In this document: piece by piece, positions 6,352 through 6,361 of the stretch
How positions within the stretch are numbered: the first letter of the stretch is position 1
Layout: each line of letters begins with the position of its first letter
Assembly (NCBI GenBank): GCA_005798925.1
Contig: SYID01000243.1
Coordinates: forward strand, 1-6,361
Direction of reading: 5' to 3'
Source: Verrucomicrobiota bacterium
GTDB lineage: Bacteria; Verrucomicrobiota; Verrucomicrobiia; Opitutales; UBA953
DNA length: 6,361 bases
The notes under the pieces: model-generated
Seen by the model: only the letters and a program-made list of their open reading frames with translations
Told to the model about the DNA's origin: nothing
The model's database searches: none
Translations under genes and position numbers: made by a program

Positions 6352-6361
6352 TCGGAGGGCA

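Noticed and set aside
6309..6361. A sigma-70 type promoter for the - strand cluster
   Set aside because: No convincing -35/-10 pair is visible in these 53 bp; the true promoter may lie outside the window.

Overview
This is a high-GC bacterial window (roughly two-thirds G+C by eye). It is almost fully coding and has no RNA genes, CRISPR arrays or mobile elements that I can see. The genes are chromosomal housekeeping types. The Mfd sequence style, the high GC and the lack of Shine-Dalgarno motifs fit a Verrucomicrobiota (Opitutales-like) genome. That placement rests on general resemblance and is tentative.

Layout. On the + strand, bases 1-161 are the 3' end of an ABC-F protein, most likely the energy-dependent translational throttle protein EttA. 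Everything else is on the - strand and is read from right to left. It starts with a small 97-residue protein of unknown function (6015-6308). After a 44-nt gap holding a hairpin comes the transcription-repair coupling factor Mfd (2737-5970). An exported SurA/PpiC-type folding factor follows (1661-2740) and shares an ATGA stop/start with mfd. Last is a 4-alpha-glucanotransferase MalQ (151-1659), which starts one base after the surA-like stop codon. The MalQ and EttA coding regions converge and overlap by 11 bp. The four - strand genes are packed like one transcription unit.

Function. The genes do not form one obvious pathway. Mfd removes stalled RNA polymerase and recruits nucleotide excision repair. 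The SurA-like protein would assist folding of envelope proteins in the periplasm. MalQ rearranges maltodextrins in the cytoplasm, and EttA tunes translation to energy state. I did not find a clearly new system. The best lead is in Mfd: its Walker B (DEEH) box reads AEEH, and several other normally conserved helicase-motif positions are changed. The SurA-like protein also lacks the usual parvulin histidines, which suggests a chaperone rather than an active prolyl isomerase.
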